Shown: positions 18,691 to 28,345, counted from the stretch's first letter. The stretch: 64,000 bases of DNA from an uncultured Erythrobacter sp. (GCA_947502305.1 CANMZA010000002.1:186001-250000), one strand, 5' to 3'. Translations and numbers: made by a program. Notes: generated by a model from the letters alone, not told the origin.

Positions 18691-19776
18691 TTACGGGGTC
18701 GGAGCGTCCGCCTCAGCGGTTTCCCCTAGGCTGGTTTGCGCAGCTCTAGCGGCCAACGCTGTCGTTGCAGCCTGGCCCGGCTGAGCCGCACCATCCGCCG
18801 AAACAGTTTGCGCCGCATCGGGGGATTGCGGTGCAGGACGCGTCCGCCGCTGAGCCGGTTGCGGGCGACGACGGCCACGCGCATCTGGTTCTTCGAGCAG
18901 TAACAGCGATATCCGCCGATTGCGCGGGTCCGCCGGATCACCAGCGATAAGCGGCTCGGTATCCGCGACCCCTTCAATCCGGGCGAACCGTTCACCCGCG
19001 ATACCGCCGCGGATCAATTGCTGTCGCGTTGCCTCAGCTCGCCCAGCGGAAAGCGACCAATTGTTCGCCGTCACCCCAGAACGCCAAGGCAAGGAATCGG
19101 TGTGACCGCGCAGGATCAATGGATTGCGTTCATCTTCCAGCGTTTCTCCGATCACTTGCAGCAATTCGCGCGCATCCCCAGTCAACACCGTCGTGCCCAG
19201 CGCAAACATCGAAAAATCGGCATCATCGACCAGATCGATCCGAATGCCTTCCGGCGCGCGCATCACCCGCACTTGGCGCGCCAAACGCGACAATTCTCGG
19301 CGCGAGGAGAGCTTTTCATCAATCTCTTCGCGCAGCTCTTTCATCTTGTCTTCTTGGCTCTGGCTGTCCTGTCCGCCTTCGACCGGGCCGCCCTCTGCAT
19401 CGCGCGGAATTGTTATCGCCAGCGTTCCGGTCTGCCCGCCAGCATGCGGATAATTGTCAACATCCGTGAGCGAGGAACCACCAAGCATCCCATCCGACCC
19501 CGCGCTTTGCTGGCGTGTTTTAACGAGCGTCGGCGTAAAATAATCGGCGATGCCTTTGCGCTGATTTTCTTCCGTCGCGCCGAGCAGCCACAAGAGCAGG
19601 AAAAACGCCATCATCGCGGTTACGAAATCGGCATAGGCGACTTTCCACGCGCCGCCATGATGGCCGCCGCCGCCCTCGATCGTGATTTTCTTGACGATAA
19701 TCGGCGCAGGAATAGCTCCAGCACCGGCGCCCGCTGGAGCTGGGGCAGCCTCTGCGGTTGCGGCTTCGTCTGCCAT
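18691..19776 (-). CDS. motB: Flagellar motor stator protein MotB
   Basis: MotB anchors the proton-driven stator to peptidoglycan. The 361-residue product has one membrane helix with WKVAYADFVTAMMAFFLLL, in which Asp50 is the expected proton-carrying residue. A plug-like linker follows, then an OmpA-type peptidoglycan-binding domain at about 200-295 (LRGHTDSLPW, NWSLSAGRAEATRQ, NRRISLLLL). The last 65 residues are a Pro/Ala/Arg-rich tail. It follows motA by one base and forms the canonical stator of this organism. Confidence 0.95.
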   Translation of the reverse strand: MADEAATAEAAPAPAGAGAGAIPAPIIVKKITIEGGGGHHGGAWKVAYADFVTAMMAFFLLLWLLGATEENQRKGIADYFTPTLVKTRQQSAGSDGMLGGSSLTDVDNYPHAGGQTGTLAITIPRDAEGGPVEGGQDSQSQEDKMKELREEIDEKLSSRRELSRLARQVRVMRAPEGIRIDLVDDADFSMFALGTTVLTGDARELLQVIGETLEDERNPLILRGHTDSLPWRSGVTANNWSLSAGRAEATRQQLIRGGIAGERFARIEGVADTEPLIAGDPADPRNRRISLLLLEEPDARGRRRPQPAQRRTRPAPQSPDAAQTVSADGAAQPGQAATTALAARAAQTSLGETAEADAPTP

Positions 19777-19777
19777 C

Positions 19778-20641
19778 TTACCGGCCCCGCATCGTATCGA
19801 GCAGGTCGGTCAGTTTCGGGCGATGCGCAGGCGGCAAGCCAGAGCGCGCCGCTTCGAGTACAAGCGGCTGAGGATAGCCATGCAGGCTGGCGACGATCAC
19901 CTGTTTGATCGAATAAAACATCTGTTTGTCATGGGCGATCACTTGGTTGAGACGCCCTGCCATTGGACCTGCGAACCCGTAAGCCAGCAACACGCCAAGG
20001 AACGTGCCAACCAACGCGCCGCCGATCATTTTGCCCAAAATCGCGGGCGGCTGATCAATTGCCCCCATCGTTTTGATGATCCCCAAAACTGCCGCAACAA
20101 TGCCCAAAGCGGGGAACGCATCGGCCAAGGATTGGATCGCATGGGCGGGCTCTTCCATTTCATGCAGCTGGGTTTTGATCGCATTATCGATCACATCTTC
20201 GACCGCATGGGTATCGAGTGAACCTGATGACACAACCAGCAAGGTGAGCGGATCGCAGATCAAATTCACGATCACTTCGTCATTTTGCAATCGCGGATAT
20301 TCGCTGAAGATCGCCGAATTTTGCGGCTCGGTCACGTGACTTTCCAGCGCCACCGCGCCGTCTGATCTGAGCACTTTCATCAGCTTGCTGGTCAGTGCGA
20401 TCGCATCAATATGATCATCGTCAGTGTATTGGGGGCCCTTAAAAACCTTGCCCAATCCGCCGCCCAGCAATTTCAATTCATGCATGGAATTGCCGATCAG
20501 AGTTGCGCCAATTGCTGCGCCTCCGATCATCATCATTTCCAGCGGCAATGCCGACAGGATCGGCCCCATAGCGCCGCCAGCGAGCATATAGCCGCCGAAG
20601 ACCATGACGAGCAGAACGACAATACCGATACCGGCAAACAC
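19778..20641 (-). CDS. motA: Flagellar motor stator protein MotA
   Basis: MotA forms the stator ring that turns on ion flow. The 287-residue product has four membrane helices. The cytoplasmic loop carries the charged pair in LMKVLRSDGAVALESHV that corresponds to the FliG-contacting Arg and Glu, and the proline-bearing helix FPALGIVAAVLGIIKTMG is typical of H+-type MotA. The GTG start at 20641 is preceded by AGGAAGGA at good spacing. It lies 53 bases after flgL, so it is probably in the same transcript. Confidence 0.95.
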   Translation of the reverse strand: MFAGIGIVVLLVMVFGGYMLAGGAMGPILSALPLEMMMIGGAAIGATLIGNSMHELKLLGGGLGKVFKGPQYTDDDHIDAIALTSKLMKVLRSDGAVALESHVTEPQNSAIFSEYPRLQNDEVIVNLICDPLTLLVVSSGSLDTHAVEDVIDNAIKTQLHEMEEPAHAIQSLADAFPALGIVAAVLGIIKTMGAIDQPPAILGKMIGGALVGTFLGVLLAYGFAGPMAGRLNQVIAHDKQMFYSIKQVIVASLHGYPQPLVLEAARSGLPPAHRPKLTDLLDTMRGR

Positions 20642-20694
20642 AGGCTTATTCCTTCCTATTCGCGCCGATCAAAGCGCGTTGAATGCGGCTCTGA

Positions 20695-21612
20695 CTAGAG
20701 CGCATTGAACAACGTCAGCGAGCTGACGCGAGTAAAGCTGGCTTGGCTGGCTTCGAGTGCGGTCAGCGTTTGCTGCAATCGGACGATGGTATCCGCAATA
20801 TCGGTGTCACCGATGTCAGACCGTTGCTCTGCGACATCGATGGCGCGGGTTTGCTGGTCTTGCTGAATCGCCTCTACCCACGCCAAGCGCGTACCGATCA
20901 CGGTTTGGCTGCGATTGGCGTTGTCGAGAGCGGAATCGATGCCGGCCAAGGCATCTTGCGCCGCTGCCGCTGGGTCAGCCGCTCCGCCGCGCAGCGCCGC
21001 TGCTAGGCCGGTGAGGACCGCAAAATTGCTGCTGAGCGTGCCATTGTCGTCAAATTCAAACAATTGTTCGCCGGTTACGCCGCGCTCAATTTCGGTGCCC
21101 GGCGCGACCGGGACGGTGCCGTTTTGGCCATTGCCATTATAGGCCACGTTCCCTGCGCCATCGCGGATAAAGGCGGGCGATCCAGCGGTGCCAGCAAATA
21201 AAGGCGCGCCGGTGATCGACAAAGTGTTGGAACGCGCGAACATTTCATCCGCCATCTGCTCCAATTCTTCCGCAATCGCCGCGCGGCCATCTTCGCCGAC
21301 GGGATCATTCGCGGCGGCAACGGCCAATTCGTGGGCGCGCTGCAAGATAGAGGTGACGCCCTCGATCTGGTTAGAGGCCTCGGACAAATCTTGCCCCAAT
21401 CGGGCGGCATTTTCGGCTTCTGTCGCTCCCCGCGTTTCAAGCCGGGTAAGCGCCCGCAAACGCGCCGCGCCAATCGGATCATCCGATCCGCGTTGAATGC
21501 GTACGCCTGTGGCGATCTCGGTTTGCAGACCCTCAATCGAGGATCGCAAGCCGCCCATCTGGCCTAGCGAGCGTTCAAAGAACGCAGCGGTTGAATTGCT
21601 AACGGCGGTCAT
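20695..21612 (-). CDS. flgL: Flagellar hook-filament junction protein FlgL
   Basis: FlgL is the second hook-associated protein joining hook and filament. The 305-residue product has flagellin-like coiled termini: an N-terminal segment GLRSSIEGLQTEIATGVRI with the RGSDDPIGAARL motif, and a C-terminal helix ending in LTLFNAL. A central variable region has a Gly-rich segment (GNVAYNGNGQNGTVPVAPG). It follows flgK by 17 bases. Confidence 0.92.
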   Translation of the reverse strand: MTAVSNSTAAFFERSLGQMGGLRSSIEGLQTEIATGVRIQRGSDDPIGAARLRALTRLETRGATEAENAARLGQDLSEASNQIEGVTSILQRAHELAVAAANDPVGEDGRAAIAEELEQMADEMFARSNTLSITGAPLFAGTAGSPAFIRDGAGNVAYNGNGQNGTVPVAPGTEIERGVTGEQLFEFDDNGTLSSNFAVLTGLAAALRGGAADPAAAAQDALAGIDSALDNANRSQTVIGTRLAWVEAIQQDQQTRAIDVAEQRSDIGDTDIADTIVRLQQTLTALEASQASFTRVSSLTLFNAL

Positions 21613-21629
21613 AAATATCGCTCCTCGCC

Positions 21630-22979
21630 TCAGCCCAGACCCAGAATCGTGTCGAACAGATTGGTGGCGACCTGGATCACCCGGCTGTTCGCTTCGAATG
21701 CCTGTTGCAGGCGGATTAAATTGGCGGCCTCTGTGTCGAGATCGACGCCAGTTTGGCTAAGCCGCTGCGCCTCTGCGCTTTGATTGATAATCGCCAAGCC
21801 TTCACGCGTCGTATCCAAGCCGGAAATCCGGCTAGAAAGCGAGAGAAGCGTGCGGTCGATGCTCGAAATTGGGCCGTCATCCGCCCCGAATGCGGCGATC
21901 AGATTGCCCAGATTGGCGGTGTCGCGGCTGCCCGCTGGTGCGCCTGCTGGCGCTAACGCCAAGCCCGCCCCGTCAGTCAGCGTCAGTGTGATATCGCTGG
22001 CATTTGTGCCAGAGAAAAGCGGCTGCCCCGGCGATCCATCAAGCGCTGACCCTGCGGCTTGCGCGGTGTTGGCGCGGGTGACTGTCGCGGCGGCGGCGGC
22101 GTCAAGATCGCTTTGGCGTATCGCAATATCCGCAAGCGCATTGGCCCGCCCGGCTGACGCACCGGTTGCCGGCGCGAATTGATCGGCCCCGACGCTAAAA
22201 ACAGTCGAACCATCAGCCTGCACCGCCGCGTCAATTGTGTTCGCTGTTGTGCCGGATACCAGCAGAACGCCAGCGCTGGCCGGGCTCGTTGACAGGCGGA
22301 CTTCTGCTCCGCCAAATTCGTCAAAGGTGACAGACACACCAAATTCATCGGCCAAATCGCCAAGCGCCGCATCGCGCGCGTCAAGCAAGGATGCACGGCC
22401 AGATGTACCCTCACGCGAATTGACCAAGGCGAGATTGATCCGCGCCAAATCTTCTGCGGCGGCATTGGCCGCCCCGGTGCCGACCGACAATTCCCCCTCT
22501 GCCAGCGTGCGGGCATTGGTCAGGGCGGTTTGCGCAAAATGGAACGTCTGCGTCAATTGCCGCGCCGTTTCAACCGCGCCAGTGCGCAGAGCGCTGTCTG
22601 TCGGATCGCTTTCCAGCAAGGTCAGCGATGCTTCGAAATCGACAAGGCTTTCGTAAAGCCCGGAATTTTCCAGCGCCGTTTCGGCGTCTCTGAGGCCGCT
22701 CAATTCCGCATCGGCCCGCGCCAGATCAGAGCCGCTATCGCGCGCTTGGCGCTGGATCAACTCGCTATTTGCGCGCTGAACATTGCCGATCCGGGTGCCG
22801 CTTAGGGCGGTGCTGGTTTGGAAATCAATCGTCGCGCTACCGACCAGCTCGCTCTGGCTGTTGGTGCGCCGCACATAATCAGGGTTCGCCGCATTGGCGA
22901 TATTCTGCGCCGTCAATTCCAGACTGGCGCGCGCCGCTGCGGCCCCGCTGCGGCCGATAGAGATGAGACTGGTGGGCAT
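21630..22979 (-). CDS. flgK: Flagellar hook-associated protein FlgK (short)
   Basis: FlgK is the first hook-filament junction protein. The 449-residue product has the conserved N-terminus (GRSGAAAARASLELTAQNIANAANPDYVRR in part, ending in the rod/hook motif) and the C-terminal LIRLQQAFEANSRVIQVATN. It is about 100 residues shorter than enterobacterial FlgK, and the loss is in the central outer domains. It shares one base with flgJ and is 17 bases from flgL. Confidence 0.92.
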   Translation of the reverse strand: MPTSLISIGRSGAAAARASLELTAQNIANAANPDYVRRTNSQSELVGSATIDFQTSTALSGTRIGNVQRANSELIQRQARDSGSDLARADAELSGLRDAETALENSGLYESLVDFEASLTLLESDPTDSALRTGAVETARQLTQTFHFAQTALTNARTLAEGELSVGTGAANAAAEDLARINLALVNSREGTSGRASLLDARDAALGDLADEFGVSVTFDEFGGAEVRLSTSPASAGVLLVSGTTANTIDAAVQADGSTVFSVGADQFAPATGASAGRANALADIAIRQSDLDAAAAATVTRANTAQAAGSALDGSPGQPLFSGTNASDITLTLTDGAGLALAPAGAPAGSRDTANLGNLIAAFGADDGPISSIDRTLLSLSSRISGLDTTREGLAIINQSAEAQRLSQTGVDLDTEAANLIRLQQAFEANSRVIQVATNLFDTILGLG

Positions 22980-23284
22980 TATCCGCCCTCACTACCGCCA
23001 ACATATTGCGCAAGCTGTTCCTCGATACTCCGTGCAAACCCGAAGGCGCCGGATTCCGAGGCGAGCTGAGCAAAATGTTCATCACGCATTTTTTCAAACT
23101 GTTTCAGGCCGCCGCCTGTCAGCGGCGTATCCTCAGCAAAGCTGGAGGCGCGGGCGCTTTCCAACATGCGGCGGATCATAATCGCCTCAAACCCTTCGGC
23201 GGCATCGCGCAATTCCTGCCGCTCCGCACTCAGCGGGGAGGCGGTATCGGCGCTGCGGACAATAGAGGGGGCTGCAGGGATCAT
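22979..23284 (-). CDS. flgJ: Rod-binding protein, FlgJ N-terminal domain only
   Basis: This 101-residue protein corresponds to the rod-capping N-terminal half of FlgJ. It shows FEAIMIRRMLESARAS and a KQFEKMRDEHFAQLAS stretch typical of the rod-binding domain. The muramidase half found in enterobacterial FlgJ is absent. A separate lytic transglycosylase gene at 33,162 probably supplies that function, as in other alphaproteobacteria. It overlaps flgI by 4 bp. Confidence 0.88.
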   Translation of the reverse strand: MIPAAPSIVRSADTASPLSAERQELRDAAEGFEAIMIRRMLESARASSFAEDTPLTGGGLKQFEKMRDEHFAQLASESGAFGFARSIEEQLAQYVGGSEGG

Positions 23285-24384
23285 AAGACCACCATTTCCG
23301 CTTGCAGTGCGCCCGCTTGTTTCAAACTTTCAAGAATCACAACAAGATCCGACGCACCCACGCCGAGCAGATTAAGCGCATCGACAATCTCGCTGAGATT
23401 GGCGGCACCCGGCATCAGCGCCACCCGGCTTTCGCGTTCGATAACGCTGATCTCGCTGGCTTCTTCAATCGCAGTGACCCCGTTTCCAAACGGTTCGGGC
23501 TGAACGACGGTGGGGGATTCGTCGATGCGGATCACCAATTTCCCGTGACTGATCGCGGCAGGCGCAAGCCGCACGGCTTGGTTGATCACAACGGTGCCGG
23601 TTCGGCTGTTCACGATCACTCGCGCTGCAACCGGGGCGGGCGTTACCGCCAGCATCTCAATTTCCGCCAGAACGGCGGCGCGCGCATCGTTGCCAAATGG
23701 CAATGTCAGTTCAATGCTGACGCCATCGGCGATGCTGGCCATGCCGGGATAGACCGAATTGACCGCATCGCGGACCCGGCTGGCGGTGAGAAAATCGGCC
23801 TGATGCAGATTGAAGCGAAGGCTCGATTCGCGATCGAACCCGGTGGCCACCGCGCGTTCAACCGAGGCGCCATCGGCAATCCTTCCGACCGTAGTGATAT
23901 TGACCGTAAGCTGCGATCCGTCGCGCCCGCTTACGCCCAATCCGCCAACCGCAACATTGCCCTGTGCCATCGCATAGATCTGGCCATCCGCGCCGTATAA
24001 GGGGGCGAGCACAAGTGCGCCGCCGCGCAAAGACCGCGCCTGACCCAGCGTAGAGACTGTAATGTCGATCCGCTGACCAGGCTTGGCAAAGGCAGGCAAT
24101 TCAGCGGTGATAATGACCGCCGCTGCATTGCGCAGATTGGGACTAACGCCGGGCGGCAATTGCAACCCCAAGCGGCCTGAGACACCGCGCATTGCTTCGG
24201 TGACATATTCAAGATTGTCATCGCCGGTCCCTTGCAGGCCAACGACCACACCGTAACCGGTCAATTGGTTGGCGCGCAGCCCTTCAAATTGACCCAAATC
24301 ACGGATCCGTTCGGCAGAGGCGCTGGTTGGGACTTGCGCCGCGAAAAGGGCCATCATGGCCGCAAAGATTGTGAATAGGCGCAT
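23281..24384 (-). CDS. flgI: Flagellar P-ring protein FlgI
   Basis: FlgI builds the periplasmic P ring around the rod. The 367-residue product has a Sec signal peptide (residues 1-24) and the well-conserved body with NQLTGYGVVVGLQGTGDD, AVIITAELPAFAKPGQRID and a C-terminal NLLGVGASDLVVILESLKQA. Length is normal. It requires FlgA, encoded at 31,619, for assembly. The start overlaps the flgH stop by one base. Confidence 0.97.
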   Translation of the reverse strand: MRLFTIFAAMMALFAAQVPTSASAERIRDLGQFEGLRANQLTGYGVVVGLQGTGDDNLEYVTEAMRGVSGRLGLQLPPGVSPNLRNAAAVIITAELPAFAKPGQRIDITVSTLGQARSLRGGALVLAPLYGADGQIYAMAQGNVAVGGLGVSGRDGSQLTVNITTVGRIADGASVERAVATGFDRESSLRFNLHQADFLTASRVRDAVNSVYPGMASIADGVSIELTLPFGNDARAAVLAEIEMLAVTPAPVAARVIVNSRTGTVVINQAVRLAPAAISHGKLVIRIDESPTVVQPEPFGNGVTAIEEASEISVIERESRVALMPGAANLSEIVDALNLLGVGASDLVVILESLKQAGALQAEMVVL

Positions 24385-25067
24385 CAGAACGGGCTCACCG
24401 CGTTAAAGAAGCGGGAGAGCCAGCCGGGGCGGCTCGCTTGCTGTACAGCGCCTTGACCGGTGTAGATGATGCGCGCATTGGCCACTCGCGAAGAGGCGAG
24501 CGTGTTGTCCGCGTCAATATCGACGAGGCGTATTCGGCCAGCAAATTGCACCCACTCATCTCCTTGGCTCAGCGCCATTTGTTTTTCGCCCACCACTTCG
24601 GCGGTGCCATTGGGGTAAATCGCGGCGATTGTGACCGCGACCGCGCCCGTCATTTGGCTTTGCTGCGCGGCGGTTCCGCTGCCTGTGAACGACCCATTGC
24701 CGCTGGCATTAAGGGCGTTGGGGTTGAGAAAATCGAGCGGACCGGCGGTTGGCGGGATAATCCCGAAACTGCCGCTGCGGTCGGTGGCCCCGCTGGTGCT
24801 TTTCGATGTGCTGGTGCTTTCGATCAGCATGATCGTGACCATATCGCCCAAATTGCGGGCCCGATTTCCGACGATCAGCGGCGCGTAACCTTGCGCCGCC
24901 TGATAGATCGCGCCTTGGCTCCCGGCATTCGCGCCGGGGATCGTCATTGGCATTGGCGGCGGTGGCGGCGCGGTAAAGCCCACTTCGCGCGTAGCCCCCC
25001 CGCCCATACAGGCGGAAAGCGATAATGCGCCGAGTGCGGCAAAAGTGAGACGGAAACAGATGGTCAT
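24384..25067 (-). CDS. flgH: Flagellar L-ring lipoprotein FlgH
   Basis: FlgH forms the outer-membrane L ring. The product of 227 residues starts with a lipoprotein signal ending in LSAC, giving a lipidated Cys at about residue 20, then a Pro-rich linker. Conserved pieces such as GDMVTIMLIESTSTSKSTSG and NGTAEVVGEKQMALSQGDE follow, with a final NARIIYTGQGAV. I chose the ATG at 25067 because GAGG lies nine bases upstream; a TTG at 25082 overlapping the flgG stop is the alternative. Confidence 0.95.
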   Translation of the reverse strand: MTICFRLTFAALGALSLSACMGGGATREVGFTAPPPPPMPMTIPGANAGSQGAIYQAAQGYAPLIVGNRARNLGDMVTIMLIESTSTSKSTSGATDRSGSFGIIPPTAGPLDFLNPNALNASGNGSFTGSGTAAQQSQMTGAVAVTIAAIYPNGTAEVVGEKQMALSQGDEWVQFAGRIRLVDIDADNTLASSRVANARIIYTGQGAVQQASRPGWLSRFFNAVSPF

Positions 25068-25078
25068 TGTGAGGATCC

Positions 25079-25870
25079 TCAAAGCGTCTGGTTGGCGTTG
25101 CGCAGCATTTCATCGACCGCGCTGACCATCTTGGAATTGATTTCGTAGGCGCGTTGAGCTTCGATCATTTCGACCAGCTCCTCGACCACATTGACGTTCG
25201 ATGCCTCCAGCATCCCTTGTCGGATTGAACCGCGGCCCAATTGCCCCGCTTGCCCCGCCTCAGCCGGTCCGCTGGCGGCGGTTTCGACAAGGAAATTGTC
25301 TCCAATCGCTTGGAGACCGGCGGGATTGATGAAACTGGCGACCTGCAATTGCCCCACCAAAACCGGCGCGGATTGCCCCGGCTGCACCGCGCTGACCGTG
25401 CCGTCGGGCGCGATTGCGATACTTTGGGAGCCGGAGGGGATTTGGATCGGCGGGGTTACCGCGTACCCTTCCGAAGTGACCAGATTGCCCTGAGCCGAAA
25501 GGGTGAAATTGCCCGCTCGGGTGTAGCCGGTCTGCCCGCCACCGGGCAGTTCCACTTGAAAGAAACCCGGCCCATCCAGCGCCACATCCAGCGTGTTGCC
25601 GGTTTGGTTGAGCGTCCCTTGCGAATTGATGCGCGAGGTCCCTTGAACCTGCACGCCGGTGCCGAGATTCAGGCCGACGGCATAGGCGGTTTGATTGGTC
25701 GATTGCTGTCCCGCGACACGCTGTTCCTGATAGGCCAAAGTCGCAAAATCAGCCCGGTCGCGTTTGAAACCCGTGGTTCCGATATTGGCCAGATTGTTGG
25801 CAATAACGCGCATCCGCGCATCTTGAGCCTCTAGCCCGGTGCGGGCGACATGAAGGGCGGAAGTGGGCAT
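25079..25870 (-). CDS. flgG: Flagellar distal rod protein FlgG
   Basis: FlgG forms the distal rod. The 263-residue product shows the rod-protein N-terminus with VIANNLANIGTTGFKRDRAD, the FlgG-typical GVQVQGTSRINSQGTLNQTG and the C-terminal VELVEMIEAQRAYEINSKM (approximate landmark). Length equals the family norm. An AGAGGA ribosome-binding site precedes the ATG. It is flanked by flgF and flgH. Confidence 0.96.
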   Translation of the reverse strand: MPTSALHVARTGLEAQDARMRVIANNLANIGTTGFKRDRADFATLAYQEQRVAGQQSTNQTAYAVGLNLGTGVQVQGTSRINSQGTLNQTGNTLDVALDGPGFFQVELPGGGQTGYTRAGNFTLSAQGNLVTSEGYAVTPPIQIPSGSQSIAIAPDGTVSAVQPGQSAPVLVGQLQVASFINPAGLQAIGDNFLVETAASGPAEAGQAGQLGRGSIRQGMLEASNVNVVEELVEMIEAQRAYEINSKMVSAVDEMLRNANQTL

Positions 25871-25903
25871 TGTTCAAATTCCTCTAAGTCTCTCGGAGAC
25901 AGA

Positions 25904-26647
25904 TCAGCTCATGCTGAGCAGGCGGCTGCCGGCTTCATCGAGCTGTCCGGCGGTCTGAATAATCTTTGTGCGCTGCTCAAAGGCGCGTTGAGCATCGATC
26001 ATTTCCACCAAAGTCGCGGCAGTTTGGACATTCGATGCCTCCAAAGCGCCGGGCGTCACGCGGGCCGTAGGATCATCGGGCAATGCGCCGCCGCCGGGGA
26101 CTTGCAGAAAACTGTCGATCCCTTTGAGCAATTGGCTGCCTTGCGGGGAAACCAGCTTGATCCGGTCAAGCGCCTGCGCCTCCGCCCCAGGTGCGGCGGG
26201 GTCTTCGGCCAGCACGGTGCCGTCGCTTGCAACCGTAATGCGGAAACCGCCCGGCACAGTGATCGGTGCGCCGCCTTCGCCCAATACCGGCAAACCTTCA
26301 CCGTTTTCGAGCAAGCCAGTCGGAGCAACCCGCAAATCGCCGCGGCGTGAATAGAACTCTCCGCCGCCCGGCGCTTGATAAGCGATCAAGGCCTCGCCCT
26401 GAACCGCAATATCAAGCGGTTGGCCGGTGGGATTAACCTGCGCCCGCGTCATATCCGCCCCGCGCACAACGCCGCGCGCCAAGGCGCGAGCCTCGATCGA
26501 GCCATCTTGCAAAGTCGCTGACGTGACCGCGAACACTTCGCGGCGAAAGCCCGGTGTGGAGGCATTGGCGAGATTGTTCGCGGTTGCCCTTTGCCGGTCC
26601 ATCGCGGCGTTCATGCCGGTCAAAGCTGTGTAGATAAGACGGTCCAT
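25904..26647 (-). CDS. flgF: Flagellar proximal rod protein FlgF
   Basis: FlgF is a rod subunit between FlgC and FlgG. The 247-residue product starts MDRLIYTALTGMNAAMDRQ and has ATANNLANASTPGFRREVF, the common rod motif. The C-terminus contains LVEMIDAQRAFEQRTKIIQT. A TAGGAG site lies six bases before the ATG. Size and order between flgE and flgG support the name. Confidence 0.95.
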   Translation of the reverse strand: MDRLIYTALTGMNAAMDRQRATANNLANASTPGFRREVFAVTSATLQDGSIEARALARGVVRGADMTRAQVNPTGQPLDIAVQGEALIAYQAPGGGEFYSRRGDLRVAPTGLLENGEGLPVLGEGGAPITVPGGFRITVASDGTVLAEDPAAPGAEAQALDRIKLVSPQGSQLLKGIDSFLQVPGGGALPDDPTARVTPGALEASNVQTAATLVEMIDAQRAFEQRTKIIQTAGQLDEAGSRLLSMS

Positions 26648-26695
26648 ATCGGGCTCCTAGCACGCCAAATTATCGCGGCTTGTTATCGTTGCCTG

Positions 26696-27508
26696 CTATC
26701 GTTGGAGGTTCAGAACGGTCTGCGAAATCGCCGTTGCGGTATCGATCGCCCGGGCATTCGCCTGGAAATTGCGCTGCGCCGTCAGCAAGGACACCATCTC
26801 CTCCGCCAGATCGACGTTTGATCGCTCAAGCGATCCGCTCAAGACTTGACCAAAATTACCGATCCCCGGCTCGCCATATTCAGGCGATCCGGAATCTGCG
26901 GTTGCCTCCCATTTGCTCTGGCCAATCGGGCGCAGACCGCCCGTCGCCGCAAAGGATGCCAGCGCGATTTTCGCCACTGGCTCATTGGAACCGTCAGAAT
27001 AGGTCGCACCGACAATGCCGCGCGCATCAATCGAAATGCTTGAAAGCGCAGAGCCCGACGCATTGGTCGTTGGTACGACCACATTGGCGGGCGTGGTCGA
27101 TGTCGGATCGCCATTGGCATCAACGGGAAACGCTTGGACAAAATTGCCATTTGCATCCTGCAATTCACCGGTCGCGATCAATTGTAGATTGCCGTTGCGG
27201 GTAAAGGTGATGTCGCCCGAAATACCATCAGCCGTGGCGATAAAACCATCGCCATTAATCGCCACATCGAGCACACGCCCCGTCTGCTCCAATTGGCCCA
27301 AACCAAAGTCTTGCGAGATCGCAGAAACGGTCGCGCCGATACCCGGCGTTGTTCGCGGATCAGAAGCGCCGCCTGTTGCGACAAGGTCGGAAAATTGCGC
27401 GTTCGATTTCTTAAAACCCGCCGTTTCAGCATTGGCGATATTGTTCGAGATCACGCGCAAATCGGTCTCTGCGTTGCGCATACCGCTAAGGGAGGTGAAA
27501 AATGACAT
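26696..27508 (-). CDS. flgE: Flagellar hook protein FlgE (compact form)
   Basis: This protein occupies the hook gene position between flgD and flgF. It has the hook/rod N-terminus (SLSGMRNAETDLRVISNNIA, then AETAGFKKSNAQFSDLV) and a hook-type C-terminus with VAKIALASFA and LLTAQRNFQANARAIDTAT. At 270 residues it is about 130 shorter than Salmonella FlgE, and the missing part corresponds to the surface D2 domain. It is therefore either a minimal hook subunit or a divergent FlgE. No other hook candidate is present in the window. Confidence 0.9.
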   Translation of the reverse strand: MSFFTSLSGMRNAETDLRVISNNIANAETAGFKKSNAQFSDLVATGGASDPRTTPGIGATVSAISQDFGLGQLEQTGRVLDVAINGDGFIATADGISGDITFTRNGNLQLIATGELQDANGNFVQAFPVDANGDPTSTTPANVVVPTTNASGSALSSISIDARGIVGATYSDGSNEPVAKIALASFAATGGLRPIGQSKWEATADSGSPEYGEPGIGNFGQVLSGSLERSNVDLAEEMVSLLTAQRNFQANARAIDTATAISQTVLNLQR

Positions 27509-27554
27509 GGTGTTTTCCTAAGGTTAGAAATGAGGGTCCTGAAGAGGGAGTGAA

Positions 27555-27932
27555 TTAAGCGATATTGGTGATGGCTGGCGCCGCGCCGCTGGCTTGACCG
27601 GCCACCGCTTGAGCCGCCGCAGTGGCAGCGGCAGTCGCGGCCTCTTGCGCCGCGATCAGAGCATCAAGCTTGGCTGCGATGTCATCCAAAGTGGCCTTTG
27701 ACGATTGCTCGTTCTCTAGCGATGAGAACTGCGCCAATTGCGCCAACATCTGCTCATTGCTTTGCGGCTCCAGCGGATCTTGATTGGCGAGCTGAGCCGT
27801 CATGAGCCGCAGAAAATCCCCGGAATCCAACGACGCCGCCGCGCTTTCACGCGTGATCGTCGATGGCGCGTTTAGGCGGTTGATCGCATCCAAAGCACCC
27901 TGAGGAGTAGAGGTTGTGTTGGTGATAGGCAT
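27555..27932 (-). CDS. flgD: Hook assembly scaffold FlgD (N-terminal domain only)
   Basis: FlgD caps the growing hook. The 125-residue product contains the conserved DFLRLMTAQLANQDPLEPQS and NEQMLAQLAQFSSLENEQS segments of the export and cap domain. It then ends in an Ala-rich stretch, so the C-terminal FlgD tudor/FnIII-like domains of the usual 220-residue protein are missing. I chose the ATG at 27932, nine bases after AAGGAG; a TTG two codons upstream overlaps flgC. Confidence 0.9.
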   Translation of the reverse strand: MPITNTTSTPQGALDAINRLNAPSTITRESAAASLDSGDFLRLMTAQLANQDPLEPQSNEQMLAQLAQFSSLENEQSSKATLDDIAAKLDALIAAQEAATAAATAAAQAVAGQASGAAPAITNIA

Positions 27933-27934
27933 GT

Positions 27935-28345
27935 TCAATTGCTCCTTATGGTTTCGAGCATGAGTTGCTTCGCTGTTTGCAGCGCTTGCACCATGTTTTG
28001 ATATTGGCGTGCGCTTTCGGTGATCTCGATCATCTCGGCGCTTTCATCGACCGGAGCCTCCCAGATGTGGCCGCTTTCATCGGCCAGCGGATGGTTGGGG
28101 TCGTACCGTTTGATCGGCGCAGTCTCGGCCCGGACAAGCCCGTCGCTGCGTACGGAACTGAGCCCGGTTGCTCGGTCCAGTTCAGCGGTAAAAACCGCAC
28201 GGATCGGGCGATAGGCTTCGGCTTCTGAGGAAGCGACTGACCCGGCATTGGCGAGATTTGAGGTCGCTGCATTCATCCTTACAAGCTGCGCGGACATGGC
28301 CCGCTCGCTCATGGAAAACAGCGTCATGGGAGAGCCGTCAGACAT
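27935..28345 (-). CDS. flgC: Flagellar proximal rod protein FlgC
   Basis: FlgC is a proximal rod subunit. The 136-residue product has the rod N-terminal pattern with MNAATSNLANAGSVASSEAE, the FlgC-typical YDPNHPLADESGHIWEAPVD and the C-terminal ESARQYQNMVQALQTAKQLM. AAGGGG precedes the ATG. Two bases separate it from flgB. Confidence 0.95.
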   Translation of the reverse strand: MSDGSPMTLFSMSERAMSAQLVRMNAATSNLANAGSVASSEAEAYRPIRAVFTAELDRATGLSSVRSDGLVRAETAPIKRYDPNHPLADESGHIWEAPVDESAEMIEITESARQYQNMVQALQTAKQLMLETIRSN